Notes under the pieces: generated by a model
The model's input: the letters and a program-made list of their open reading frames with translations, nothing else
Databases searched by the model: none
What the model was told of the DNA's origin: nothing
Part shown: in pieces, positions 8,767 through 17,598 of the stretch
Numbering within the stretch: the first letter of the stretch is position 1
Layout of the letters: every line of letters begins with the position of its first letter
Made by a program: the position numbers and the translations under genes
Assembly: GCF_000934685.1 (NCBI RefSeq)
Contig: NZ_JYNQ01000001.1
Location: forward strand, 1,414,501 to 1,478,500
Length of the DNA stretch: 64,000 nt
Direction of reading: 5' to 3'
From: Lacinutrix sp. Hel_I_90
Lineage (GTDB): Bacteria > Bacteroidota > Bacteroidia > Flavobacteriales > Flavobacteriaceae

Positions 8767-9348
8767 ATGGAAAACGAATTTCAAAAAGTAATGTCTGAAA
8801 GATCAGATGAAGAATTAATAAAAATAGTAACCGTCGAAAGAGAAAACTATAACCCGACCGCTATTAAAGCTGCTGATTCTGAAATTGAAAAACGAAATAT
8901 AAACACGAGCGCATTTGAAAAAATTAAGAGAAACGCCAGTATGGTAAAAGAACAAAAACAAAAGGTTGACTCAAACGCAGTGGGTTCTGGAATTCGGTTT
9001 CTGAATTTCAGTCTTGATTCTATTATTTGGTTTGTCCTTGCAGCAACTCTTACTTTTCCTTTAAGCGCAAACAATGGTACTCAAATGCTCCCAGGATATG
9101 TGATTATGTTTATCACATATATTGGCTACTATGGCATAATGGAAAATAGGTTTCAAAAAACGCTTGGTAAATTTATCACCAAAACTAAGGTTGTGAAACT
9201 GAATGGAGAAAAACCTGAAAGTAGCGCTATTATTACGCGAACTTTTTGCAGATTAATTCCATTCGACCGGCTTTCGTTTCTATTTACAAAAAATGGAATT
9301 CACGATTTATTATCAAAAACTAAAGTTGTAAAAGATACAGCGGAATAA
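8767..9348 (+). CDS. RDD-family membrane protein
   Basis: The 193-residue product has a charged, cytoplasmic N-terminus of about 75 residues, then an RDD-type module. Membrane segments are about 79-98 and 103-122, followed by 'KTLGKFITKTKVVKLNGEKP' and 'RTFCRLIPFD', which match the conserved loop of RDD proteins. The family is a small membrane domain of unknown transport or scaffold role. A second, unlike RDD protein is encoded at 44918. Both follow the same class of intergenic repeat, which may mean both arrived as cassettes; that is inference. Confidence 0.8.
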   Translation: MENEFQKVMSERSDEELIKIVTVERENYNPTAIKAADSEIEKRNINTSAFEKIKRNASMVKEQKQKVDSNAVGSGIRFLNFSLDSIIWFVLAATLTFPLSANNGTQMLPGYVIMFITYIGYYGIMENRFQKTLGKFITKTKVVKLNGEKPESSAIITRTFCRLIPFDRLSFLFTKNGIHDLLSKTKVVKDTAE

Positions 9349-9447
9349 TACAAACAGCGGCTATACTATAAAAAAGACAAGATTTAAATACTATTTTTAA
9401 ACCTTTTCTATACCTCCAAGCCATACAAATCAAGGCTTCATCTGTGC

Positions 9448-10755
9448 TTAGGACGCTACAACCTCGCCATACAAATCAAAATCTGCAGCTTCAGTAATTT
9501 TCACGGTAGTAAACTCTCCTGTTTTCAAGTAGGTTTTAGACGCCTCAATAAGCACTTCATTATCCACGTCAGGCGAATCAAATTCTGTACGCCCCACAAA
9601 ATAGTCCCCTTCTTTTCTATCAATAACGACTTTAAATTCTTGGCCGATTTTATGCTGGTTCAATTCCCAAGAAATTTGAGATTGTATTTCCATAATCTCA
9701 TTGGCACGTTCTTGCTTAACCTCTTGTGGTACATCATCAACAAGATTAAACGCATGTGTGTTTTCTTCATGAGAGTAGGTAAAACAACCCAAACGTTCAA
9801 AACGCATCTCGCGCACCCATTCTTTAAGTTCTTGGTAGTTTTCTTCCGTCTCACCTGGATACCCCACAATTAAAGTGGTACGAATGGTCATGTCTGCCAC
9901 CACCTTTCTAAACTCCTTAAGTAATTTAGTCGTTTTCTCTTTTGTTGTACCGCGACGCATACTTTTCAATATATCGTCACTTATATGTTGCAATGGGATA
10001 TCTAAATAATTACAAACCTTTGGTTCGCGATTCATAACGTCTAACACATCCATTGGGAAACCCGTTGGGAACGCGTAATGTAAACGAATCCAATCGATAC
10101 CATCTACTTTTACCAAGTTTTCCAGTAACTCTGCTAAGTTTCTTTTCTTATATATATCTAGTCCGTAATAGGTTAAATCCTGCGCGATTAAAACCAATTC
10201 TTTTACCCCATTAGCTGCTAATTTTTCAGCTTCGGTTACTAGATCTTCAATAGGTGTACTTTTATGTTTTCCGCGCATTAATGGAATCGCACAGAAACTA
10301 CAAGGTCTATCGCAACCTTCAGCAATTTTTAAATACGCATAGTTTTTAGGCGTTGTGGTTAAACGCTCGCCAATTAATTCATGCTTATAATCTGCACCTA
10401 AGGCTTTTAAAAGACTTGGCAATTCAGTCGTTCCAAAATATTGATCAACATTTGGAATTTCCTTTTGCAAATCTGGCTTATAACGTTCAGAAAGACAACC
10501 TGTTACAAACACTTTATCGACCTCACCAGCTTCCTTCTTCTGCATGTACTCTAAAATGGTGTTGACACTTTCTTCTTTGGCATTATTAATAAAGCCACAG
10601 GTGTTAATCACCACAATATTACCTTCCTCTTCATGTACAACATCTTTACCACTGGCTTTTAGTTGGCCCATTAATATTTCGCTGTCGTAAACATTCTTAC
10701 TACAACCTAGTGTTATGACGTTGATCTTGTTCTTTTTATGTGACTTTGTGCGCAT
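9448..10755 (-). CDS. rimO: ribosomal protein S12 methylthiotransferase RimO
   Basis: The 435-residue product has the three domains of RimO. The N-terminal UPF0004 domain carries C18, C53 and C87 as ligands of the auxiliary 4Fe-4S cluster ('TLGCSKN', 'NTCGF', 'TGCLSE'). The radical SAM core has C148, C152 and C155 (CDRPCSFC). A TRAM domain fills about the last 65 residues. The enzyme adds a methylthio group to a conserved Asp of ribosomal protein S12 using S-adenosylmethionine. 'TLGCSKNVYDSE' at the start and the single TRAM domain favour RimO over MiaB. It is a single-gene unit with its own promoter. Confidence 0.95.
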   Translation of the reverse strand: MRTKSHKKNKINVITLGCSKNVYDSEILMGQLKASGKDVVHEEEGNIVVINTCGFINNAKEESVNTILEYMQKKEAGEVDKVFVTGCLSERYKPDLQKEIPNVDQYFGTTELPSLLKALGADYKHELIGERLTTTPKNYAYLKIAEGCDRPCSFCAIPLMRGKHKSTPIEDLVTEAEKLAANGVKELVLIAQDLTYYGLDIYKKRNLAELLENLVKVDGIDWIRLHYAFPTGFPMDVLDVMNREPKVCNYLDIPLQHISDDILKSMRRGTTKEKTTKLLKEFRKVVADMTIRTTLIVGYPGETEENYQELKEWVREMRFERLGCFTYSHEENTHAFNLVDDVPQEVKQERANEIMEIQSQISWELNQHKIGQEFKVVIDRKEGDYFVGRTEFDSPDVDNEVLIEASKTYLKTGEFTTVKITEAADFDLYGEVVAS

Positions 10756-10772
10756 ACCTCAATTTTGGATTG

Positions 10773-10780
10773 CAAAGATA
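10773..10780 (-). promoter_or_regulatory. -7 element of the rimO promoter
   Basis: Read on the minus strand this is TATCTTTG, an exact TAnnTTTG match, 18 bases upstream of the rimO ATG. No convincing TTG at the usual -33 spacing was found. Confidence 0.55.
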
Positions 10781-10863
10781 CATAATCCTTTATGATTATC
10801 GTTTAATCAAGTTATTTTAAACCTTTTACTATTTTAGCAGTCAAAGTTTAAAAATGAGCCCAA

Positions 10864-11946
10864 ATGAAAACGCTAGCCTTACCCTTTTTACTTAGCCTAT
10901 GTCTTGTTTTTAGCACTTGTGCTTCGGACGACGTCCTTGAGCAAAACAACTCTGAAACCGAAACCAATACCCTTTACTTTCCGCCAATAGACAGCAACGT
11001 ATGGGCAACAACTTCAGCAGAGCATTTAGGTTGGAACACCAATAACTTACAGCCGCTTTTAAATTTTTTAGAAGCTAAAAATAGTAAAAGCTTTATTGTT
11101 CTACATAACGGAAAAATTGTCCTAGAACACTATTTTAAGGGTCATACAGAACGTTCGCTCTGGTATTGGGCGAGCGCAGGAAAGACCTTAACCACATCAG
11201 TTACCGGAATTGCTCAAGATGAAGGGCTGTTAAATATTACTCATAAAGTATCTGATTATTTAGGAACGGGATGGACAAGTGCAGCTCCGGAAAAAGAAGA
11301 TTTAATCACCTGTAAAAACTTACTATCAATGAACTCCGGGCTGGATGACAGTCTAGGCGATTCAGTCTCACCAGAAAACTTGCAGTACGCAGCAGATGCT
11401 GGAGCACGATGGGCTTATCATAATGTCTATGTCAAAATGCAGGAGGTAGTTGCTCGAGTGAGCAATCAAACCTGGTCTGAGTATTTTAATGTGAAACTAA
11501 AAAACAAAATTGGTATGACTGGAAGTTGGATTTCCATTGACGAATTGAGTGTCTATTGGAGCAATACAAGAAGCATGGCCCGTTTTGGCTTAATGATTTC
11601 TGCTAAAGGCAAATGGGAAAACATGCCAATTATTTCTGAAAGCTTTTTAAACGAAGCGACTAGAGCCTCTCAAGATTTAAATGAAGCCTATGGTTATCTG
11701 TGGTGGCTTAATGGAAAGGCGACCTATCATTTACCACAGACTCAAATTGAATTTCCTGGTGAATTAATACCAAATGCACCGCAAGATATGTATGCTGCTT
11801 TGGGTAAAAATGATCAAAAAATTTATATCGTTCCCAGTAAAAAATTAGTACTTATTAGAATGGGAGATGCCGCAGACGCCGAAGGTTTTGGATTATCCAA
11901 CTTTGACAATGATTTATGGGAGCAAATTAATTTAGTAATTGATTAA
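10864..11946 (+). CDS. serine hydrolase, beta-lactamase/class C family lipoprotein
   Basis: The 360-residue product has a lipoprotein-type signal (cysteine at about 19 in 'VFSTC'). The penicillin-binding/class C fold is shown by the SxxK motif S104-A-G-K107 and by Y185-H-N187, which fits the YxN motif. The third motif (KTG/HxG) is not obvious. Such proteins act outside the inner membrane as esterases, D-amino acid peptidases or carboxypeptidases; true beta-lactamase activity is unlikely in this eukaryotic-LACTB/EstB-like type. It stands alone between rimO and a fasciclin protein, divergent from rimO. Confidence 0.85.
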   Translation: MKTLALPFLLSLCLVFSTCASDDVLEQNNSETETNTLYFPPIDSNVWATTSAEHLGWNTNNLQPLLNFLEAKNSKSFIVLHNGKIVLEHYFKGHTERSLWYWASAGKTLTTSVTGIAQDEGLLNITHKVSDYLGTGWTSAAPEKEDLITCKNLLSMNSGLDDSLGDSVSPENLQYAADAGARWAYHNVYVKMQEVVARVSNQTWSEYFNVKLKNKIGMTGSWISIDELSVYWSNTRSMARFGLMISAKGKWENMPIISESFLNEATRASQDLNEAYGYLWWLNGKATYHLPQTQIEFPGELIPNAPQDMYAALGKNDQKIYIVPSKKLVLIRMGDAADAEGFGLSNFDNDLWEQINLVID

Positions 11947-12135
11947 TCACATTCTAAATTAGTTCACATGAGTAATAGACGTTTTTTTGTTTAACTGTTT
12001 TTTAAAGTCTAAAATAAGTACCGTTGCATAAAATACTAACTTATTTCCTATTTTAATTGCCTCAAATGATTGAAAACCAAACTAGAATAAAATATATTTA
12101 CTAATTTCATAAGAAACATAAAAAACCAATTAATT

Positions 12136-12828
12136 ATGAAATTCAAGTATTTACTATTACCCTTTTTCGTAGTGTCACTAATTTTAACGGCATGCGGAGA
12201 AGATAAAAAAGAAAAAACAGATGTGGACACGACAACTCTTGAAGTAGAAGAAGAGGGTGACGAATATGACTATGAAACAACGATGCCTGTTACTGATACA
12301 ACAGATTTAAGTTATAATGACACCAGCGAAGATTCAAAAACAGACTTAAAAAGCAATGATTTAAAAGACAACGTCTCTGTTAGTGTTTTAGATGTCGCAG
12401 GAAGTAGTAAAGATTTTTCTACCTTAGTTGCGGCTGCAAAAGCCGCTGAATTAACAGCGCTACTTAATACGGACGATGCCTTTACCGTTTTTGCCCCTTC
12501 AAATGCTGCTTTTGACAAACTACCAGAGGGTACGGTGGAAAATTTATTAAAACCTGAAAACAAATCTAAATTAGACAAAATCTTGAGATACCATGTTTTC
12601 ATGGGGAATTTAAAAGCCAATAAGTTGGTAGAAAATATCAAGAAAAACAATAACAGATTTATAATTACCAGTGCCATGGGTCAAAACTTCTTTGCCTCTA
12701 TGGAAGGAGACAACATTATTATTATGGACATGAACGGTAACAAATCTAGAGTCATAAAGGCAGATACCAATGCCAAAAATGGTGTTGTGCATGCAATTAA
12801 TCGCGTTATGATGCCAAACTTACCATAA
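12136..12828 (+). CDS. fasciclin-domain lipoprotein
   Basis: The 230-residue product has a signal peptide and lipobox ending in 'LILTAC' at about residue 21, then a low-complexity acidic Asp/Glu/Thr linker to about 75. A fasciclin (FAS1) domain follows at about 85-228, with 'FSTLVAAAKAAELTALLNTDDAFTVFAPSNAAF', the 'LLKPENKSKLDKILRYHV' H-box region and 'NGVVHAINRVMMP'. FAS1 domains mediate adhesion or protein-protein contact at the cell surface. It is a single gene closed by a strong terminator. Confidence 0.93.
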   Translation: MKFKYLLLPFFVVSLILTACGEDKKEKTDVDTTTLEVEEEGDEYDYETTMPVTDTTDLSYNDTSEDSKTDLKSNDLKDNVSVSVLDVAGSSKDFSTLVAAAKAAELTALLNTDDAFTVFAPSNAAFDKLPEGTVENLLKPENKSKLDKILRYHVFMGNLKANKLVENIKKNNNRFIITSAMGQNFFASMEGDNIIIMDMNGNKSRVIKADTNAKNGVVHAINRVMMPNLP

Positions 12829-12853
12829 GAGACAAAACACAAATGGACTAAAA

Positions 12854-12892
12854 AAACACATTAACCTGATAGCGTTAATGTGTTTTTTTTGT
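12854..12892 (+). terminator. intrinsic terminator after the fasciclin gene
   Basis: A perfect 12-bp stem (AAACACATTAAC and its complement, 12854-12865 and 12874-12885) with an 8-base loop, followed by a T run. It lies 26 bases after the fasciclin stop. Confidence 0.85.
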
Positions 12893-12901
12893 TTTAATTT
12901 C

Positions 12902-13234
12902 CTATGAATTGTACGGATTAAAAGTTTGAATACATTGATAAACATCTGCTCCAAAAAAGAAGTATAACACTAATATTCCAAATATTGGCAAAACGATTTT
13001 TGGTTTGTATTCCTTTTTTATTATAAAGCCATAACAGACTTTAGCAATTCCGAAAAAAATAGGAAAGAGCAAATAAATTGGAAACCTTACGTAATCAACA
13101 AGCGTCGAAGGAATCAAAGGATTATTTAAATTAAACTTTATCTGAAAATAAGAAACAATCCAACGGATGGCCTGGAATAATGAAAAGACTAGAGCGATAA
13201 TTGTTATAATTCTTAATACCTTTTCGTTTTTCAA
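12902..13234 (-). CDS. small membrane protein, unknown function
   Basis: The 110-residue product has three hydrophobic segments (about 8-29, 48-70 and 80-98) and few charges between them, so it is an inner-membrane protein. No family is recognised. It lies just downstream of ftsY on the same strand, about 50 bp after its stop, and could be cotranscribed with it. Codon usage looks native and there is no other candidate frame on either strand. Confidence 0.6.
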   Translation of the reverse strand: MKNEKVLRIITIIALVFSLFQAIRWIVSYFQIKFNLNNPLIPSTLVDYVRFPIYLLFPIFFGIAKVCYGFIIKKEYKPKIVLPIFGILVLYFFFGADVYQCIQTFNPYNS

Positions 13235-13284
13235 ATTACTAAAATTATAATGGAATGAAAAAAGTCCGTCTTGGCAGGAATTTA

Positions 13285-14259
13285 TTATTTAAAAAACGAA
13301 TCTACAAACTCATATTTATTAAAGACCTGCAAGTCTTCAATCCCTTCGCCTACTCCAATATATTTTACTGGTATTTGAAATTGATCACTAATACCAATCA
13401 CAACACCACCTTTTGCAGTACCATCGAGTTTTGTCACTGCTAACGAGGTTACTTCAGTTGCAGCTGTAAACTGCTTAGCTTGCTCAAATGCGTTTTGACC
13501 TGTAGAACCATCTAAAACCAATAACACATCGTGAGGCGCATCGCCAATCACTTTTTGCATCACGCGCTTGACTTTGGTTAACTCATTCATTAAGTTCACC
13601 TTATTGTGTAAACGTCCTGCGGTATCAATAATAATAACATCGGCATCTTGAGTAACTCCAGATTGTAAGGCATCAAACGCTACACTTGCCGGATCACTCC
13701 CCATGTCTTGACGCACCATTGGTACTTCTACGCGATCAGCCCAAACCTGTAATTGGTCTATGGCCGCTGCTCGAAACGTATCTGCTGCCCCTAAAACCAC
13801 CTTTAAACCTTTCTTTTTAAATTGATACGCTAACTTACCAATCGTTGTCGTTTTTCCAACGCCGTTTACACCCACGACCATTAAAACATAAGGTGTTTTA
13901 GTACCGTTGGCTTGTTTTGCTAAGGTAGGAATGGTAAATTCTGTAGCTTCTCCAGAATTGGTTTCGCTCAATAAGCCTGCGATTTCTTCTCTTAAGATTT
14001 TGTTTAGCGCATCGGTTCCTAAATACTTATCTTTTGCTACGCGTTCTTCTATTCGTCCAATGACTTTTAAGGTTGTATTTACACCAACATCGCTGGATAC
14101 TAATACTTCCTCTAGATTATCTAATACATCATCATCGACTTTAGATTTTCCAGCTACTGCTTTACTTAATTTACCTAAAAAACTAGCACTTGTTTTTTCC
14201 AAACCTTTGTCTAAGGTTTCCTTTTTTTCTGAAGAAAATATTTTTTTTAAAAAACTCAT
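13285..14259 (-). CDS. ftsY: signal recognition particle receptor FtsY
   Basis: The 324-residue product has a short N-domain (about 1-110, 'LGKLSKAVAGKSKVDDDVLDNLEEVL') and a G-domain with P-loop 'GVNGVGKTTTIGKLA', 'AADTFRAAAIDQL', 'DTAGR' and 'TKLDGTAKGG'. The acidic A-domain of enterobacterial FtsY is absent, as is usual in Bacteroidota. FtsY docks the SRP-ribosome complex at the membrane. In related genomes it is often downstream of rpmB-rpmG-DUF4295. Here the same order holds but about 1 kb containing a repeat array lies between. Confidence 0.97.
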   Translation of the reverse strand: MSFLKKIFSSEKKETLDKGLEKTSASFLGKLSKAVAGKSKVDDDVLDNLEEVLVSSDVGVNTTLKVIGRIEERVAKDKYLGTDALNKILREEIAGLLSETNSGEATEFTIPTLAKQANGTKTPYVLMVVGVNGVGKTTTIGKLAYQFKKKGLKVVLGAADTFRAAAIDQLQVWADRVEVPMVRQDMGSDPASVAFDALQSGVTQDADVIIIDTAGRLHNKVNLMNELTKVKRVMQKVIGDAPHDVLLVLDGSTGQNAFEQAKQFTAATEVTSLAVTKLDGTAKGGVVIGISDQFQIPVKYIGVGEGIEDLQVFNKYEFVDSFFK

Positions 14260-14660
14260 TTTTTTTGTTGTCTTGTGTTTAGTTTTAACCCTGAAACTTT
14301 TCTCGGTCTCCGTTAGGAATGGCCTTATAAATCTTCGAGATTGCTAACGTCCTCATATGGTGACTGCCAAAATATTTTTATTCACGAATTCAAGATATAA
14401 ACTAAAATTCATGCGTAAAGCGCGACTTTTACAATCCTACTCCCAACCTTAGGGTTAAAACGCTGTAGGTAGGAGTAACAGAAATGTCAAACTTGCCCAA
14501 TTCTAACTACGTTCTAAAGTATAGGATTTGAATCAAATTCTGCTCGGCTTGCCAAAATAGGATAGCAATAGTCAGGCCTTTTATTTAAAACTGCTACATT
14601 GTCATTACTAACGTAAAGAAACACAATATTTAGGAAATATAGAAGCGTTTCTGCTGTTAC
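14260..14660. other. leader region of ftsY, no gene
   Basis: About 400 bases between the ftsY start and the repeat array. All frames are short and I see no RNA gene. The ftsY promoter should lie here, but no exact TAnnTTTG element was found near the start. Confidence 0.4.
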
Positions 14661-14662
14661 AT

Positions 14663-15290
14663 AAAAAATCCCGCTTTTAAAACGGGATTAATTAAATCAA
14701 GTATTTTAATGATTACAAATACTATGCATTAAAAAAGCCGCTCTCTAAATGAAAACAGCTCAATATTGTATTAAAAAGATCCCGCTATAACAGCGGGATT
14801 AATTCAATTACGTATTTTGAAAAATCAAAATACTATTTCATTAAAAAAGCCGCTCTCTAAATGAAAACAGCTCAATATTGTGTTAAAAAGATCCCGCTAT
14901 AACAGCGGGATTAATTCAATTACGTATTTTGAAAAATCAAAATACTATGCATTAAAAAAGCCGCTCTCTAAATGAAAACAGCTCAATATTGTGTTAAAAA
15001 GATCCCGCTATAACAGCGGGATTAATTCAATTACGTATTTTGAAAAATCAAAATACTATGCATTAAAAAAGCCGCTCTCTAAATGAAAACAGCTCAATAT
15101 TGTGTTAAAAAGATCCCGCTATAACAGCGGGATTAATTCAATTACGTATTTTGAAAAATCAAAATACTATGCATTAAAAAAGCCGCTCTCTAAATGAAAA
15201 CAGCTCAATATTGTGTTAAAAAGATCCCGCTATAACAGCGGGATTAATTCAATTACGTATTTTGAAAAATCAAAATACTATTTCATTAAC
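14663..15290 (-). repeat. tandem array of about five 111-bp repeats, each with a minus-strand terminator hairpin
   Basis: The phrase gccgctctctaaatg recurs at 14737, 14849, 14960, 15071 and 15182, a period of 111 bases (112 once), with almost no mismatches. A diverged partial copy begins at about 14663. On the minus strand each unit carries ATCCCGCT-gttat-AGCGGGAT followed by CTTTTT, a textbook intrinsic terminator, plus a second stem around GTATTTTGA/TCAAAATAC. The array lies between DUF4295 and ftsY, in their direction of transcription. Confidence 0.95.
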
Positions 15291-15443
15291 TTAGTTCTTT
15301 TTCAAGAAGTCGTCTACAAATTCTGGTGCCATGATTGATTCTACAAACATGTAAGCTCCGGTCTTTGGAGATTTTACCATTTTTATTGCTTTAGACAATC
15401 TCTTAGATCCTGTCTGTAACGATGCTACTGATTTCTTTGCCAT
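15291..15443 (-). CDS. DUF4295 family small basic protein
   Basis: This 50-residue frame was read directly from the minus strand. It starts MAKKSVASLQTGSKRLSKAI and ends in KK. It matches the Bacteroidota-specific DUF4295 family, found beside the ribosomal protein genes rpmB and rpmG, which supports a ribosome-linked role that is not proved. It is 19 bp downstream of rpmG and surely in the same operon. Its stop codon touches the last unit of the tandem terminator array. Confidence 0.9.
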   Translation of the reverse strand: MAKKSVASLQTGSKRLSKAIKMVKSPKTGAYMFVESIMAPEFVDDFLKKN

Positions 15444-15462
15444 AATTTATAAGTATTATGTA

Positions 15463-15645
15463 TTATTTAATTTCTTTATGAACCGTCATTTTCTTCAAGA
15501 TTGGATTAAATTTCTTTATCTCCATTCTATCTGGCGTATTCTTTTTATTTTTTGTTGTAATATAACGTGAAGTTCCTGGTTTTCCAGATTCCTTGTGCTC
15601 CGTGCACTCTAATATTACTTGTACTCTATTGCCTCTTTTTGCCAT
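15463..15645 (-). CDS. rpmG: 50S ribosomal protein L33
   Basis: The 60-residue product is L33: '[43 protein letters not shown]' pattern with the typical C-terminal KY/FNP...K segment. Only one Cys remains, so it is the zinc-free (C-minus) type. It lies 27 bp downstream of rpmB in the L28-L33-DUF4295 operon. Confidence 0.96.
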   Translation of the reverse strand: MAKRGNRVQVILECTEHKESGKPGTSRYITTKNKKNTPDRMEIKKFNPILKKMTVHKEIK

Positions 15646-15672
15646 TATCTTATTCTTTAAATGCCGTGGCTA

Positions 15673-15909
15673 TTATTTTAAAAATCCTTTAGATCTTGCA
15701 TCTTTTAACGCAGCAACGATACCAATTTTATTGATAGTTTTCAATGCTGATGTAGATACCTTTAAAGTTACCCACTTGTCTTCTTCAGCAATAAAAAAAC
15801 GTTTCTTGATTAAGTTCACGTTAAATCTACGCTTAGTTCTATTCATTGCGTGAGACACGTTGTTTCCAACCATTGCCTTCTTTCCTGTAAGTTCACAAAC
15901 TCTTGACAT
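15673..15909 (-). CDS. rpmB: 50S ribosomal protein L28
   Basis: The 78-residue product starts 'MSRVCELTGKKAMVGNNVSHA', the L28 signature, and continues with 'RRFNVNLIKKRFF' and a C-terminal 'TLKVSTSALKTINKIG'. It is the first gene of the rpmB-rpmG-DUF4295 operon. The promoter should lie in the 79 bases upstream, before cinA ends. Confidence 0.97.
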   Translation of the reverse strand: MSRVCELTGKKAMVGNNVSHAMNRTKRRFNVNLIKKRFFIAEEDKWVTLKVSTSALKTINKIGIVAALKDARSKGFLK

Positions 15910-15988
15910 TATATATAACTTTAAATATGTTATTAAAATTCGAGGTGCAAATATATGAAATCTTTTAGTATTGACAATCTGTTTTTTA

Positions 15989-17236
15989 TCAATTTTTAAA
16001 AATTTCTTTTTGAAGAATTTCCAAAGCCTTATTTACAGCTTTGTTTACCACGCGTATTCTGTTATTTCCCAGTTCAAATTTTTCTGAATACACCTTATCT
16101 TTAGTAGCTATTGCAATGTATACCGTTCCAACTTCTGCTTCTGAGTCTCCTTTTGCTGGTCCAGCATTTCCAGTAGTCGCTAAAGCATAATCACTTTTGT
16201 ATAATTGTAAGCATTTTTGCGCCATAGCTTCGGCTACTTGAGCACTAACTACAGAATGCTCTCTAATTACCGATTCTGAAACGCCTAAAACATCTATTTT
16301 AGATTGCGTAGCATACGTTATTAATCCGCCTTTAAAGTATGCAGATGCTCCTGAATTTTCTGTGAAGGTTTCAGCGAGTTTTCCACCAGTACAACTTTCG
16401 GCTAAGGACAATGTTTTGTTTTGCAATACTAATTGTTTCCCTATTAAAACGGCTAAATCACCTTCTTCTTCAAAACCAACAAATATATCTTTAAGTAGTG
16501 GTAATACCGTCTGGATTTGCTTTTCCATTTCGATTGTAATGACTTGCTGATCAAAACCTTTGGCAGACAATCTTAATCTTACCTTTCCTAAATTTGGCAA
16601 ATACGCTAGCTTTATAAAGTCTGGTAAATGATTTTCCCAGTCCTCAATAATTGCCGCGATCATGCTTTCTCCCATACCGTAGGTTTGGAGTGTTTTATGC
16701 AATATATAAGGGCGCTTGTATTTTATTTTTAACTTGGGAAGCACCTCATGCTCCATTAATAATTTCATTTCAAAAGGGACGCCTGGCATAGAAATAAATA
16801 CCTTTTCACCTTTTTCTAACCACATGCCTGGTGCACTTCCCACGGTATTCATTAACGCAATTGACTTGGAAGGAATTAATGCCTGATCTAAGTTAACTTG
16901 CTGCAGTGGTTTTTTAACATAATCCCGCCAAAGTCGCTCAATATTTTCTGTTACCTCAGCGTTTCTAACTAAAGTATCGTCAAAATATTCTGTAATAGTA
17001 TGCTTGGTGATATCATCTTTTGTTGGCCCTAATCCGCCAGTAACGATAATAATATCAGCATTGGCTTCTGCCTCAGCTAAGGCTTTAAGAATGTGTTGCT
17101 TATCGTCCTGTATAGAGGTGATTTGGTATACAGAAACACCAATACTGTTAAGTGCTTTTCCTATATATGCTGAATTAGTATCTACTATTTGACCAATGAG
17201 AATCTCATCGCCAATGGTAATAATTTCGGCTTGCAT
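15989..17236 (-). CDS. cinA: CinA-like competence/damage-inducible protein (NMN amidohydrolase)
   Basis: The 415-residue product has an N-terminal MoaB/MogA-like domain (about 1-170, 'EIITIGDEILIGQIVDTNSAYI' and 'VTGGLGPTKDD') and a C-terminal CinA domain (about 255-412, 'SLAESCTGGKLAE' and 'ALATTGNAGPAKGD'). The C-domain in this family deamidates nicotinamide mononucleotide; the N-domain in some members is an ADP-ribose pyrophosphatase. It lies 20 bp after an Hpt-domain gene, in a minus-strand run that includes a FAH-family hydrolase. Confidence 0.95.
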   Translation of the reverse strand: MQAEIITIGDEILIGQIVDTNSAYIGKALNSIGVSVYQITSIQDDKQHILKALAEAEANADIIIVTGGLGPTKDDITKHTITEYFDDTLVRNAEVTENIERLWRDYVKKPLQQVNLDQALIPSKSIALMNTVGSAPGMWLEKGEKVFISMPGVPFEMKLLMEHEVLPKLKIKYKRPYILHKTLQTYGMGESMIAAIIEDWENHLPDFIKLAYLPNLGKVRLRLSAKGFDQQVITIEMEKQIQTVLPLLKDIFVGFEEEGDLAVLIGKQLVLQNKTLSLAESCTGGKLAETFTENSGASAYFKGGLITYATQSKIDVLGVSESVIREHSVVSAQVAEAMAQKCLQLYKSDYALATTGNAGPAKGDSEAEVGTVYIAIATKDKVYSEKFELGNNRIRVVNKAVNKALEILQKEIFKN

Positions 17237-17256
17237 ACTTTTAAACCAATTTAGTT

Positions 17257-17598
17257 TTATAAATTGAAATCTGATCTAATTTCATTGGCTGCTCTTTCAA
17301 TCGCATCAAGAACCTCAGCTAATTGTGCCGTGACGTCATCACCTTCTTTCTCGTGTTTTCCCCAGTCTTGAACTTCTATGAGTTTGTCTAAAACACCCAA
17401 TTCGAAAACATCTATTGTTGGTTTCATTTTATGTGCCGTTTGATACGTTTGTAAGAAGTCTCGAGTTTCAACGGCTCGTTTTAATACAATAGCATCTGCA
17501 GGCACTTCTTCTAAAAAAGTTTCTGCTAGCGCCATAATAAAGTCTTCGTCGTTATCTGCTAAATCTCTTAATCTGTGTAGTTTGTAGTTTTCTTCCAT
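17257..17598 (-). CDS. stand-alone Hpt (histidine phosphotransfer) protein
   Basis: The 113-residue all-helical product has the Hpt pattern: 'DEDFIMALAETFLEEVP', then 'YQTAHKMKPTIDVFEL' with the likely phosphorylated H56, and two further helices. Hpt proteins relay phosphate between hybrid sensor kinases and response regulators. No kinase or regulator is in this window, so the partners are elsewhere. It lies directly after the FAH-family gene (adjacent, no gap) and 20 bp before cinA. After the His the usual LKG is MKP, a modest departure. Confidence 0.85.
   Translation of the reverse strand: MEENYKLHRLRDLADNDEDFIMALAETFLEEVPADAIVLKRAVETRDFLQTYQTAHKMKPTIDVFELGVLDKLIEVQDWGKHEKEGDDVTAQLAEVLDAIERAANEIRSDFNL

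Noticed and set aside
9640-9873. plus-strand frame inside rimO
   Set aside because: Opposite-strand shadow of a well-supported gene, no family and no start context.
10864-11946. beta-lactamase resistance gene
   Set aside because: SxxK and YxN are present but the overall pattern fits esterase/peptidase-like class C relatives; no ground for resistance.
12312-12677. 121-codon minus-strand frame inside the fasciclin gene
   Set aside because: Antisense shadow; the fasciclin domain is clear on the plus strand.
13907-14347. 146-codon plus-strand frame over ftsY
   Set aside because: Antisense shadow of the ftsY N-terminal half.
14663-15290. CRISPR array
   Set aside because: Units are 111 bases long and near-identical throughout; there are no unique spacers and no cas genes. 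It is a tandem duplication of a terminator unit.
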